Shown here: piece by piece, positions 8,475 through 16,408 of the stretch | How positions within the stretch are numbered: the stretch's first letter is position 1 | Layout of the letters: each line of letters begins with the position of its first letter | From: DSVZ01 sp037439785 | GTDB lineage: Bacteria; Verrucomicrobiota; Verrucomicrobiia; Limisphaerales; J093 | Reading direction: 5' to 3' | Length of the DNA: 64,000 bases | NCBI GenBank assembly: GCA_037439785.1 | Contig: JBBIVJ010000019.1 | Location: 20,058 to 84,057 of the forward strand | Position numbers and translations under genes: made by a program | Notes under the pieces: generated by a model | Databases searched by the model: none | Seen by the model: only the letters and a program-made list of their open reading frames with translations | Told to the model about the DNA's origin: nothing

Positions 8475-8529
8475 GGCAGGGCGGCAGGGTAGAGACGTCC
8501 GGTGCGGGCTGGCCAATGAAAAACGCGCC

Positions 8530-9318
8530 TCAGGCAGCGGGCGGCTCCGGCCCCTCGAGGGGGAAACGCTTCAGGCCGGTGACCTGGCAGAAAGCCAGCC
8601 AGAGGAACTGGGGATTGGTGGTCAGGTACCGGCGCCAGAGCCGGCGCGGCTCGGCCGCCAGCCGGAACAACCATTCCAGTCCGGCCCGTTGCATCCAGCG
8701 CGGGGCCTGGGCCACCCGCCCCGAGTGGAAATCAAACGCCGCGCCCACGCCCAGCATGACCGTGGTCTCCAGTCGTCCCAGGTGCGCGGCCATGAAGCGG
8801 TCCTGCTTGGGCGAGCTGATGCCCACCCAGAAAAAGTCCGGCCGCACCGCGGCCACCTGCGCCGCCAGCGCGGCCTCCTCCTCCGCGTTGAGGGGGCGGA
8901 ACGGCGGGGTGTACGTCCCCACGATGCGCACCCTGGGGAAGCGCACCTCCAACCGGGCGCGCAATTCCTCGACCACGCCGGGGCGGCCACCGAACAGGAA
9001 GTGCGAATGCCCGGTTTGCTCGGTCCAGCGAAAGGTGTCCAGCATCAGGTCCGGCCCGTACACGCGATCCATTTCCCGGTGCCCCGCCAACTTGCCCGCC
9101 CAGACCAACGGCATGCCGTCCGGGGTCGTCAACAGCGACCGATTGAAGATGACCCGCAGGGCGGGGTCGTGCCGGGCCTCGATCACCCCGTGGACGGTGG
9201 TGACGCAGACATAGCCGCGGCGGCCCTCCCGCACCGCGGCCTGCAGGACCGCACGGGCACGTTCCAGGTTGAGCACGCTCACCCCCACGCCCAGCACGTT
9301 GACCCGGGGCACTTGCAT
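8530..9318 (-). CDS. WecG/TagA/CpsF family glycosyltransferase (GT26)
   Basis: This is a 262-residue member of glycosyltransferase family 26, which adds N-acetylmannosaminuronic acid, ManNAc or a related sugar to a lipid-linked intermediate in surface polysaccharide assembly. The family marks are VNVLGVGVSVLNLERA at the start, TTVHGVIEARHDPALR, the TPDGMPLVWAGK block with a conserved Asp, DRVYGPDLML, and the late GVGAAFDFHSGRVAQAPRWM signature followed by GLEWLFRLAAEPRRLWRRYL. The usual family length is about 245-265. Possible promoter elements end 8 bases before its ATG, and no Shine-Dalgarno sequence is seen. No other polysaccharide genes adjoin it. Confidence 0.92.
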   Translation of the reverse strand: MQVPRVNVLGVGVSVLNLERARAVLQAAVREGRRGYVCVTTVHGVIEARHDPALRVIFNRSLLTTPDGMPLVWAGKLAGHREMDRVYGPDLMLDTFRWTEQTGHSHFLFGGRPGVVEELRARLEVRFPRVRIVGTYTPPFRPLNAEEEAALAAQVAAVRPDFFWVGISSPKQDRFMAAHLGRLETTVMLGVGAAFDFHSGRVAQAPRWMQRAGLEWLFRLAAEPRRLWRRYLTTNPQFLWLAFCQVTGLKRFPLEGPEPPAA

Positions 9319-9326
9319 CCTCGCGC

Positions 9327-9355
9327 AGCCTACCCGGCGGAGTGGGAGCGGGCAA
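9327..9355 (-). promoter_or_regulatory. Candidate promoter of the WecG-type gene
   Basis: Reading the minus strand, TTGCCC at 9350-9355 and TAGGCT at 9327-9332 are 17 bases apart. The -10-like box ends 8 bases before the ATG, so the transcript would be leaderless or nearly so. Confidence 0.45.
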
Positions 9356-9415
9356 CCTGGCCGTTCCACCGGGCCAGCGTCCGGCAGCAGGGGATGTCCC
9401 GAGGCGAGCCATCCC

Positions 9416-9439
9416 AAGTCCGAAGTCCGAAGTCTAAGG
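9416..9439. repeat. Tandem 7-base units
   Basis: AAGTCCG is repeated twice exactly and is followed by AAGTCTA and AGG. This is one of the short intergenic arrays of the window. Confidence 0.7.
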
Positions 9440-9483
9440 CCCGAGCCCGGCGGCCACGGCGCGCCTCGACCCTGCCCAATGCC

Positions 9484-9570
9484 CATTCCCCGCTCCTCTT
9501 CACCCTTTTCACCTTCTTACCCTTTCACCCTTTCACCTTTTGACCTTTTCACCCCCTTAACCTTTCCCCT
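9484..9570. repeat. Pyrimidine-rich tandem repeat tract
   Basis: About 85 bases of almost pure C and T on the plus strand are built from degenerate 8-9 base units of the form CACCTTTT or CACCCTTT. It starts beyond, and slightly overlaps, the 3' end of the GH13 gene (stop at 9557-9559), and fills much of the 238-base gap before the glycosyltransferase gene. The base composition is sharply unlike its surroundings. Confidence 0.7.
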
Positions 9571-11233
9571 CGCCTGCTCGTTCCAGCCAAACGAAGTCCC
9601 ACGGGGCCAGCGTCACGGCCGGCCAGGGGCCCGTGGCGGGAAGGCGAACCGTCTGGCCGCTGACGTTGTGCAGGCACCAGACCTCGGCGTGGCCCTCGCG
9701 GGCCTGGCGGTGGACGGTGAAAACCCGCCGGTCCAGCTCCGGGTACGCCGCCGGAGCCGCGGGCGCAAACGCGGGGTGGGCGCTGCGCCGCGCCAGCAGG
9801 GTCCGCAACCCTTGAAAAACCCGGGCCCGCAGCGACCCCGCTTCCGCCAGTTCCGCCTCCAGCCGCGCCCGCTCAAGTTTTTCCCGGTTGATGCGGCGGG
9901 GCATGCCGCTGCGCTCGGCGCCGGGGCGATCGCCGCGGGAGCCGAACAGCGAGTGGAAGTACAATCCCGGCACCCCCGGCAGGCTCAGCATGAGGGCCTG
10001 AGCGGTGAGGAAGCGGCGCGCGGCCACCTCGAGCGGTTCGGCGGCGGCGGGGTTGGAGAGGGCGTCCAGGTAATTGAGGTTCAGTTCGTAGGGGGCTTGC
10101 GAGCCATCCGGCAGGTGCTTGTAGGAGACCAGGCCGCCGTGGGCCCGGGCCCCTGCCACCAGGGCGTCCACCGCACTTTCGGGCAGCAATCCCCGGATGG
10201 GGTTCAGCCCGATGCCATCGTGCGAGGCCAGGAAGTTGAAGAACGTCGTCTGGTCCGAGGGGGGCCGGAGCGTCTGCGCCCAGTGGGTCAGGGCGGTGGC
10301 GTCGCCGGTGAGGCAGGCGTGCAGCACCAGCGGCGGCAGGGCGAAGTTATAGACCAGGTGGGCCTCGTCGGTGCCGTGACCGAAGTACGCCACGTTGTCG
10401 GCGTGGGGGACGTTGGTTTCGGTGATGAGCCGGACGGCGGGGGCCAGCGCCTCGAGCACCGCCCGCCAGAACCGCACCACCGCGTGGGTCTGCGGCAGGT
10501 GCAGGCAGGGGGTGCCGATTTCTTTCCACAAAAACGCGATGGCATCCAGGCGGAGGAACCGCGCACCGCGGGCGACATAAAACAGCAACGCCCCGGTCAC
10601 CCGCAGCAGCACCCCCGGATGGTGGTAGTTGAGGTCCACCTGATCGGCACTGAAGGTGGTCCAAACCCGCCGGCGGCCGTCCGCGGTGGCAAACTCGGTC
10701 AGCAGCGGCTGCGCCCGGGGACGCACCACGGCGGAGAGGTCGGGCGTGCCCTCGACCGTCACGAAAAAGTCTCGGAACTCGGGGTCGCCGGCCAGGAAGC
10801 GGCGAAACCACTCGCTCTGCGCGGAGAGGTGGTTGACCACGCCGTCGAACATCAGTTCGAAGTCCCGCCCCAGCCGCTCGAGCTCCGCCCACGTGCCAAG
10901 GGCGGGGTCCACGGCGGAGTAGTCCTTGACCGCGAAGCCGTCATCGGACGACCACGGGTAAAACGGCAGCAGGTGCAGGCCGCTGACCACGCCGCGGAGG
11001 TGGCGGGCGGCGAAATCCCCCAGCGTTTCCAGCGGCCGCCGGTCCGGTTCGCGCAGTTGGTCCGCGTAAGTGATGAGCAGGGCCGTGCGCGCGGTCAGCG
11101 GGGCGGGCGCCAGCACGGCCGCGGGTATCTGGGAGCGGTACTGCTCGCAAAGGGCCTCGAACCGGGGGGCCCACTGCCGGGCGGTGGCCTCCCCGTAAAT
11201 CGCTCGCAAGGCATCAACTATCCGTGGTGACAT
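9557..11233 (-). CDS. GH13 subfamily 18-type sugar phosphorylase
   Basis: This is a 558-residue alpha-amylase-superfamily enzyme of the sucrose phosphorylase group. Visible motifs are LHLLPFYPWSSDDGFAVKDY, MFDGVVNH, the nucleophile Asp230 in FLRLDAIAFLWKE, the acid/base Glu272 in LITETNVPH, and NFLASHDG with His338/Asp339. The SSDDGF and ASHDGIG forms are typical of phosphorylases, which cleave a glucoside with phosphate to give alpha-glucose 1-phosphate, and not of amylases. The length fits the glucosylglycerate phosphorylase branch better than true sucrose phosphorylases, which are closer to 490 residues; the assignment between the two is inference. It is read alone. A TAGGGT box lies 6 bases before the ATG. 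Confidence 0.88.
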   Translation of the reverse strand: MSPRIVDALRAIYGEATARQWAPRFEALCEQYRSQIPAAVLAPAPLTARTALLITYADQLREPDRRPLETLGDFAARHLRGVVSGLHLLPFYPWSSDDGFAVKDYSAVDPALGTWAELERLGRDFELMFDGVVNHLSAQSEWFRRFLAGDPEFRDFFVTVEGTPDLSAVVRPRAQPLLTEFATADGRRRVWTTFSADQVDLNYHHPGVLLRVTGALLFYVARGARFLRLDAIAFLWKEIGTPCLHLPQTHAVVRFWRAVLEALAPAVRLITETNVPHADNVAYFGHGTDEAHLVYNFALPPLVLHACLTGDATALTHWAQTLRPPSDQTTFFNFLASHDGIGLNPIRGLLPESAVDALVAGARAHGGLVSYKHLPDGSQAPYELNLNYLDALSNPAAAEPLEVAARRFLTAQALMLSLPGVPGLYFHSLFGSRGDRPGAERSGMPRRINREKLERARLEAELAEAGSLRARVFQGLRTLLARRSAHPAFAPAAPAAYPELDRRVFTVHRQAREGHAEVWCLHNVSGQTVRLPATGPWPAVTLAPWDFVWLERAGEGKG

Positions 11234-11239
11234 GCCAGC

Positions 11240-11245
11240 ACCCTA
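11240..11245 (-). promoter_or_regulatory. Candidate -10 box of the GH13 phosphorylase gene
   Basis: On the minus strand TAGGGT is followed by 6 bases and then the ATG at 11233. The matching -35 position (TTTCCC, 17 bases upstream) is weak. The spacing repeats that seen at lpxI, hisF and others. Confidence 0.3.
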
Positions 11246-11344
11246 GCCGCCGCGGCCGGGGCGGGAAAGCCCGCGCCGTCGGCGCATGTGCACCGGCACG
11301 AGGGCATTTGCATCCCGGCGGGGTGTGGCGCATTGTCCGCGGCC

Positions 11345-11860
11345 ATGTGGTGCCGTTGGTGGCTGAATTGGGAACGAGGCCTGGTGTACCAGGCCATCCG
11401 GCTCACGCGCTTGCGACACGAGAGCGAACGGGTGGCGCGGGGGTTCACCGCGGGGCTGGTGGTGCATTTCTTCCCGACCTTCGGCTTTGGGGCCCTGATC
11501 TCCGGCTTCCTGGCGCGGCTGGTGGGGGGGAACTTAGTGGCCGGGCTGGTGGGCGGGGTGCTGCTGGCTTTCGCCTGGCCCCTGCTGTTTCTGCTGAACC
11601 TCTGGACCGGCAGCCTCCTGTTTCCGCCCGCCCAGCCCGTCCCCGAGCTGGGCAGCGTCACGCCCCACATCTGGCGGGTGCTGGGGTGGGGCAAGACGTT
11701 CACCGTCGGAGCGCTGCTGAACAGCGTGGTGGTCGGCGGGGGGGTGTACCTGCTGCTGCGGCTGTTGTATGCCGAGACGCGCCCCGCCGCGCTGGCCTGG
11801 TTCCGCCGCCACGCCCGCGAGCACCAACGCCGGTTCCGCCCGCGCCGCCCCGCCGGCTGA
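11345..11860 (+). CDS. DUF2062 membrane protein
   Basis: This 171-residue protein has three hydrophobic segments. Its centre reads GFTAGLVVHFFPTFGFGALI and is followed by LLAFAWPLLFLLNLWTGSLL, which is the DUF2062 pattern of a membrane domain often fused to or located near glycosyltransferases. The end is a cationic tail. The biochemical role is unknown. The ATG at 11345 (MWCRWWLNWERG) fits the family start; an in-frame ATG at 11288 would add 19 atypical residues. Its stop lies 45 bases before hisF, but hisF seems to have its own promoter inside that gap. Confidence 0.8.
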   Translation: MWCRWWLNWERGLVYQAIRLTRLRHESERVARGFTAGLVVHFFPTFGFGALISGFLARLVGGNLVAGLVGGVLLAFAWPLLFLLNLWTGSLLFPPAQPVPELGSVTPHIWRVLGWGKTFTVGALLNSVVVGGGVYLLLRLLYAETRPAALAWFRRHAREHQRRFRPRRPAG

Positions 11861-11870
11861 GGGCGCGGGG

Positions 11871-11899
11871 TTGTTACCCCCGCCCCGGACTGGCATAAA
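11871..11899 (+). promoter_or_regulatory. Candidate promoter of the hisF operon
   Basis: TTGTTA (11871-11876) and CATAAA (11894-11899) are 17 bases apart, each matching four of six consensus bases. The -10-like box ends 6 bases before the GTG at 11906, so transcription would begin at or next to the start codon. No Shine-Dalgarno sequence precedes the GTG. Confidence 0.45.
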
Positions 11900-11905
11900 C
11901 GCGCC

Positions 11906-12691
11906 GTGCTGGCCAAGCGAGTCATCCCCTGTCTGGACGTCCACGCCGGCCAGGTCACGCGCGGGGTGCAATTCGGCCGGGCCGAATGCGGCGAACTGCG
12001 CAACCTGGGCGACCCGGTACAACTGGCCCTGGCGTACAACGCCCAGGGGGCGGACGAGCTGGTCTTCTTCGACATCACCGCCAGCGCGCACGGCCGGGCT
12101 ACGATGGTGCAGGTGATCGAACAGGTGGCCGCCCAGTGTTTCATGCCGCTGACGGTGGGCGGCGGCATCCGCTCGGTCGAGGACATGGGGGTCATGCTCC
12201 AGGCCGGCGCCGACAAGGTGAGCATCAACACCGCCGCCCTGGCCGAGCCAGAGCTGGTCCGCGCCGGCGCGGCCAAGTTCGGCAGCCAGTGTATCGTGGT
12301 TTCCATTGACTGCCGCCGCATCGGCCCCGACATCTGGCAGGTCTTCAGCCACGGCGGCCGCCGGCCCACCGGCTGGGAGGCCGTGGCCTGGGCGCGCCGG
12401 GCGGTCGAACTGGGCGCGGGAGAGATCGTGCTCAACAGCATTGACGCCGACGGCACCAAGGCCGGGTACGACCTCGAGATCACCCGACGGGTGAGTCAGG
12501 CGGTACCCGTGCCGGTGGTGGCCAGCGGCGGGGCGGGGCACCTGGACCACCTGGTGCAGGTCCTGCAAATCGGCCGGGCCGACGCCGTGCTGGCGGCCAG
12601 CATCTTCCACGAAGGCACCTACACCGTCGCCCAGGTGAAACGGCACCTCCACGCCGCGGGCATCCCCGTGCGGTTGCGCCCGGGCGATTGA
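11906..12691 (+). CDS. hisF: Imidazole glycerol phosphate synthase cyclase subunit HisF
   Basis: This 261-residue TIM barrel forms imidazole glycerol phosphate and AICAR from PRFAR and the ammonia delivered by HisH, in histidine synthesis. The two catalytic aspartates are present: Asp11 in VIPCLDV and Asp135 in VVSIDCRR (Asp11 and Asp130 of the Thermotoga enzyme). Phosphate-binding motifs VGGGIRS, DGTKAGYD and ASGGAG are intact. Position 19, normally the loop Lys, is Arg. The segment after it carries an insertion of a few residues (FGRAECGELRNLGDP). Start is GTG. hisI follows after 45 bases. No hisH or hisA is in the window. Confidence 0.96.
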   Translation: MLAKRVIPCLDVHAGQVTRGVQFGRAECGELRNLGDPVQLALAYNAQGADELVFFDITASAHGRATMVQVIEQVAAQCFMPLTVGGGIRSVEDMGVMLQAGADKVSINTAALAEPELVRAGAAKFGSQCIVVSIDCRRIGPDIWQVFSHGGRRPTGWEAVAWARRAVELGAGEIVLNSIDADGTKAGYDLEITRRVSQAVPVPVVASGGAGHLDHLVQVLQIGRADAVLAASIFHEGTYTVAQVKRHLHAAGIPVRLRPGD

Positions 12692-12736
12692 GCGGTCCCT
12701 GCAATTCCACTGGCAGGCCGCGCCGGCCCCGGCACA

Positions 12737-13141
12737 ATGACCGCGCCCAACATGAGTGCCCTGGATCAGCTCAAGTTCAACGCGGACGGGCTTCTCCCCG
12801 CCATCATACAGGACCAGAACACCGGCCGGGTGCTGATGATGGCCTGGATGAACCGGGCCGCCCTGGAAAAAACCCTCGAAACCGGCCGCACCTGGTTTTG
12901 GAGCCGGTCCCGGCAGCAATTCTGGATGAAAGGCGAAACCAGCGGCCACGTGCAGGTGGTGCGGGACGTGGCGGTGGATTGCGACGGGGACACGCTGCTC
13001 ATCCAGGTCGAGCAGACCGGCGCGGCCTGCCACGAGGGGTACCGCTCCTGTTTCTTCCGCTCGCTGAGCGGCTCGCCGCCGGCCTGGCGCGAGACCGAAC
13101 CGCGCCTGGTGCAACCCGAGCAGGTGTACGGCAAGCCATGA
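12737..13141 (+). CDS. hisI: Phosphoribosyl-AMP cyclohydrolase
   Basis: This 134-residue enzyme opens the purine ring of phosphoribosyl-AMP, the third step of histidine synthesis. The zinc and magnesium sites are evident: VDCDGDTLLIQVEQTGAACHEG carries the Asp triad and one Cys, and GYRSCFFR a second. The early block RVLMMAWMNRAAL and the FWSRSRQQFWMKGETSGH stretch are diagnostic. It is a stand-alone HisI without the fused PRA-PH (HisE) domain. The ATG at 12737 gives five extra residues over an internal ATG at 12752; either could serve. Its stop overlaps the next start as ATGA. Confidence 0.95.
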   Translation: MTAPNMSALDQLKFNADGLLPAIIQDQNTGRVLMMAWMNRAALEKTLETGRTWFWSRSRQQFWMKGETSGHVQVVRDVAVDCDGDTLLIQVEQTGAACHEGYRSCFFRSLSGSPPAWRETEPRLVQPEQVYGKP

Positions 13142-13674
13142 GCGACATCTTTCTCTCCTGGGGCAGCCCGGAATACCTGGGCGCGTTTGGCCTGCTGGCG
13201 CTGGCCCGTGGCGCGGATTTCCTGAGCACCTGGGTGGCCAGCCCCCAACTGCAACTGGAAGCCAACCCCCTGGCGCGCCGCCTCGGCTGGCGTGGTGCCG
13301 TGCTCCTGAACCTGGCGCTCATTGCCCTGGTCGCCTGCTGGCTCCTGCCGGCGGTCATCCTGGCCACCGCCAGCCTGCTGGTGGCGGCCCGCAACTTCCA
13401 GTCTGCCTGGCTGGCCCGGAGCATGGGGGAAGCCGCCTACCGCCAGTGGTTGAGCGAGCGGCTGGCCCAAACCCGCCGCGGCCTGTACCTGGCCTGTGTC
13501 GTCGCCCAGGCCGGCCTGGTCGGCGTGGTCGGCGTCGCCCTGGTCTGGACCAACCCGCTGGAATCCCTGGCGGCAGCGATGGGGCTGGGCGTGCTGAGCT
13601 ACGCCCTGGCGGTGCTGGTGTACCCCGTGCTGGGGGCGCGGCACCTCCTGCGGCAATCCACGCCTCATCCATGA
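13138..13674 (+). CDS. Integral membrane protein of unknown function
   Basis: This 178-residue protein has four or five membrane helices (roughly residues 14-32, 58-85, 118-140 and 145-168). It opens with a polar stretch RGADFLSTWVASPQLQLEANPLARRLGW, in which 'ANPLARRLGW' between helices may be a functional loop, as seen in small DUF5658-like proteins. Both ends are coupled: its ATG overlaps the hisI stop and its TGA overlaps the trpE start, each by 4 bases. It is therefore made together with amino-acid biosynthesis enzymes, but nothing in it says whether it is a transporter or something else. Confidence 0.75.
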   Translation: MSDIFLSWGSPEYLGAFGLLALARGADFLSTWVASPQLQLEANPLARRLGWRGAVLLNLALIALVACWLLPAVILATASLLVAARNFQSAWLARSMGEAAYRQWLSERLAQTRRGLYLACVVAQAGLVGVVGVALVWTNPLESLAAAMGLGVLSYALAVLVYPVLGARHLLRQSTPHP

Positions 13675-15203
13675 GCCCGCCCTGTTTCCCCGCCAAGGAG
13701 GCGTTTCTCGAACTGGCCCGCCTGGGCAACCTCATCCCGGTGGGCTGCCGCCTGCTGGCCGATTTTGAAACGCCGCTCTCCGCCTACCAGAAACTGCGCG
13801 GCCAGGGGCAGTCGTTCCTGCTCGAGTCGGTCGAGGGGGGCGAGCATGTCGGCCGGTATTCCTTCCTGGGCTGCAACCCCCGCGCCGTCGTCCGCCAGGT
13901 TGGGGCGCACGTCGAGGTCCTCCGCCACGGGCGGGTGACCGAGGTGTACCACACCCCCGCCGCCGGTCAGGCCTACGCCCGCCAGCGCGTGCGCGACGGC
14001 CTCGAGGTGCTCGAGCGGGTCCTGAGCCGGTACCGCCCCGTACCGGTGCCCGGCCTGCCCCGCTTCACCGGCGGCGCTGTCGGCTACCTGGGCTACGAGT
14101 TCATCCATGACATCGAGCCGGTGGTGCCGCGCCCGCCCCGGGACGAGCTGGGCACGCCCACGCTGTACTTCCTGATCGCCGACCAGTTGCTGGTCTTTGA
14201 CCGGGCCGAGCAGACCCTCACCGTGCTGGTCAACGCTGCCCTGGACGAGAGCGAGAGCCCGGAATCCGCCTACGATGCCGCGGTGGCGGATGTGGAGCGG
14301 CTGCTGGAACGGCTGCGGCAACCGGCCGAGCACCCGCCGGTGGTGCTGCCCGGGGAGGTACCCCCGGTGGTGTTCGAGTCCAACCTCGGCTCCGAGCGCT
14401 TTTACGCCAACGTCCGCAAGGCCAAAGAGTACATCACCGCGGGCGACATCATCCAGGTGGTGGGCTCGCAGCGGTTCTCCGCCCGCGTGCCGGTGGCGCC
14501 GCTGGACGTGTACCGCGCCGCCCGCACCATCAACCCTTCCCCCTACATGTTCCTGCTGGAACTCGACGGCCTGGCCCTGGTCGGTGCCTCCCCGGAAATC
14601 CACGTCCGCTGCGAGGAGCGGCGGGTCGAAATCCGCCCCATTGCCGGCACCCGCGCCCGGGGCGGCACCTCCGAGGAGGACGCCGCCCTCGAACGCGAAC
14701 TGCTGGCCGACCCCAAGGAACGCGCCGAGCACGTGATGCTGGTGGACCTGGCCCGCAACGACCTGGGCCGGGTCTGCGACTTCGGCAGCGTGCAGGTGCG
14801 GGAGCAGATGATCATCGAACGCTACAGCCACGTGATGCACATCGTCTCCAGCGTCGAAGGCCGCCTGGCCGCCCGCCAGACCCCCTTCGACCTGATGCGC
14901 GCCACCTTCCCGGCCGGGACAGTCAGCGGCGCCCCCAAAATCCGCGCCATGCAGATCATCGCCGAACTGGAGGGCACCACCCGCGGCCCCTACGCCGGCT
15001 GCGTCGGTTACTTCAGCTTCAACGGCAACCTCGACACCTGCATCACCATCCGCACCGCCCTCTTCAAGGACGGCACCGTTCACGTCCAGGCCGGCGGCGG
15101 CTGGGTGAGCGATTCGGTACCCGAGGCCGAGTTTTTCGAGACCGTCAACAAGAGCCAGGCCATGCGCAAGGCCGTGGCCCTGGCGGCCACCTTCGGCTCC
15201 TGA
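13671..15203 (+). CDS. trpE: Anthranilate synthase component I
   Basis: This 510-residue enzyme makes anthranilate from chorismate, with ammonia from the TrpG subunit, as the first step of tryptophan synthesis. The N-terminal domain holds the tryptophan feedback site (FLLESVEGGEHVGRYSFLG). The C-terminal chorismate-binding domain has the IAGTRARGGT block, ELLADPKERAEHVMLVDLARNDLGRVC, FPAGTVSGAPKIRAM and GYFSFNGNLDTCITIRTA, all intact. Length is typical. The start is set by ATGA overlap with the membrane-protein stop. trpG is absent here, so the glutaminase subunit is encoded elsewhere. tRNA-Leu lies 68 bases downstream on the other strand. Confidence 0.96.
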   Translation: MSPPCFPAKEAFLELARLGNLIPVGCRLLADFETPLSAYQKLRGQGQSFLLESVEGGEHVGRYSFLGCNPRAVVRQVGAHVEVLRHGRVTEVYHTPAAGQAYARQRVRDGLEVLERVLSRYRPVPVPGLPRFTGGAVGYLGYEFIHDIEPVVPRPPRDELGTPTLYFLIADQLLVFDRAEQTLTVLVNAALDESESPESAYDAAVADVERLLERLRQPAEHPPVVLPGEVPPVVFESNLGSERFYANVRKAKEYITAGDIIQVVGSQRFSARVPVAPLDVYRAARTINPSPYMFLLELDGLALVGASPEIHVRCEERRVEIRPIAGTRARGGTSEEDAALERELLADPKERAEHVMLVDLARNDLGRVCDFGSVQVREQMIIERYSHVMHIVSSVEGRLAARQTPFDLMRATFPAGTVSGAPKIRAMQIIAELEGTTRGPYAGCVGYFSFNGNLDTCITIRTALFKDGTVHVQAGGGWVSDSVPEAEFFETVNKSQAMRKAVALAATFGS

Positions 15204-15271
15204 CCTGGCCGCGGCCGGGCGGCAGGGAAGCGGATGGGCAGAGGGGACGAACGCGGGGAAGGCCCGGTCCT

Positions 15272-15358
15272 TGGTGCCGGCGGAGGGACTTGAACCCCCA
15301 CTCCCTTGCGGGAACCAGATTTTGAGTCTAGCGCGTCTGCCGATTCCGCCACGCCGGC
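15272..15358 (-). tRNA. tRNA-Leu (anticodon CAA), CCA encoded
   Basis: This is an 87-base class II tRNA on the minus strand. The acceptor arm GCCGGCG pairs perfectly with CGCCGGC, the anticodon loop is CTCAAAA (CAA, reading TTG), and the long variable arm is GTTCCCGCAAGGGAGT. The T loop is GTTCAAG, and CCA is encoded at 15272-15274. Confidence 0.95.
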
Positions 15359-15457
15359 CGGGCTGGCATCCGCCACGCGGGGCGACGGACACCGGCACAA
15401 CTTAAGGCCGCCGCAGCCGGGGCGACAAGAAGGTTATGCGGCGAGAAGGGGGTGGGC

Positions 15458-15541
15458 GGAGTTTCGGAGTTTCGGCATTTTGGAGCGAGCGGCCGCCGGC
15501 ACCCGCCAAGTCGCTGCGGCGGCATCTGGCATCTGGCATCT
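15458..15541. repeat. Short tandem arrays near tRNA-Leu
   Basis: GGAGTTTC occurs twice in tandem at 15458-15473, and GGCATCT occurs three times exactly at 15521-15541. The 200-base interval between tRNA-Leu and lpxI holds these arrays and no plausible gene. Confidence 0.7.
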
Positions 15542-15559
15542 CGCCCCTGACATCCGTTC

Positions 15560-16402
15560 TCAGCCCGAGGCCCGCCCGGTCTCGTCCAGGGCGACCACAC
15601 TCACGCCGCGTTCCCGTGCAAGGGCCTCGATCGCCTCGCGGTCCAACAGCAGCGCCCGCCGCGGTTCCAGGGCCAACACCGCCACGCCATGCTCCGCACA
15701 GGTCTCGACCGTCCGCAGCCCCACCGTGGGAATGTCAAAACGCAGGTCGTGGTCGGGCTTGGCCAGCTTGACAGCCACGGCGCCGCCGCGCGGCCCGGCC
15801 AGTCGCCCCCCGCGTTCCAGGCAGGCGTCGGTGCCCTCGAAGCCCTCCACAGCCAGGACGGTGCCGCGCTTGACCACGACAGTCTGACCGATGTCCAGCC
15901 GCGCCACCTCCGTGGCCACACGGCGACCGAAGGCAATGTCTTCCCGCTGGGCCGCCGTCGGGTGTGGCCCGGCATGGTAGCCGGGACCGGGGGTGAGACC
16001 TTCCAGCCAGGGGAGGGCCGAAATCAATTCGATGCCCTCGCGCTGCAATTCCTCGGCCACTCCGCCGAAGAGGGTGTGGGCGTTGCGTTCCCGCAGCCGG
16101 AACAGCAGCCGGAGCGCGCGCAGGTCCGGCCACAGGTCAAACAGATTGCGCGGAGCGATCTGGCCGAGCATGACGCAATGCCGCACGCCGCGGGCGCGAA
16201 ACAGCCGGATCAACCTGCCGAGCTGGCCCGGCTGGAGCCAGTGCATCTCGTCCACCAGCGCGGCCAGGGCGGGATCGGTCTCGCCGGGCACGCCCACGAC
16301 CACGAGGCGGCGCAGCCCGGCGCCGCGCGCCCTCCGGGCGAATTCCAGCGGCAACGCGCGGTTGCCGGCGATGAGGCCCAGCTCGGTGGGCAGGTCGTTC
16401 AC
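15560..16402 (-). CDS. lpxI: UDP-2,3-diacylglucosamine pyrophosphatase LpxI
   Basis: This 280-residue protein of the DUF1009/LpxI family cleaves UDP-2,3-diacylglucosamine to lipid X and UMP, the fourth step of lipid A assembly at the cytoplasmic face of the inner membrane. It shows the family opening LGLIAGNRALPLEFARRARG, the HCVMLGQIAPRNLFDLWPDLR block, DIGQTVVVKRGTVLAVEGFEGTDACLERGG, and the late VKLAKPDHDLRFDIPTVGLRTVE motif containing the Asp residues needed for catalysis. The length is that of the family. Start is GTG with no Shine-Dalgarno; a strong promoter-like pair ends 6 bases before it. The usual neighbours (lpxA, lpxB, lpxD) are absent. Confidence 0.93.
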   Translation of the reverse strand: MNDLPTELGLIAGNRALPLEFARRARGAGLRRLVVVGVPGETDPALAALVDEMHWLQPGQLGRLIRLFRARGVRHCVMLGQIAPRNLFDLWPDLRALRLLFRLRERNAHTLFGGVAEELQREGIELISALPWLEGLTPGPGYHAGPHPTAAQREDIAFGRRVATEVARLDIGQTVVVKRGTVLAVEGFEGTDACLERGGRLAGPRGGAVAVKLAKPDHDLRFDIPTVGLRTVETCAEHGVAVLALEPRRALLLDREAIEALARERGVSVVALDETGRASG

Positions 16403-16408
16403 GTCGGC

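Noticed and set aside
9416..9570. CRISPR array.
   Set aside because: Unit length is only 7-9 bases with no spacers, and no cas gene is in the window.
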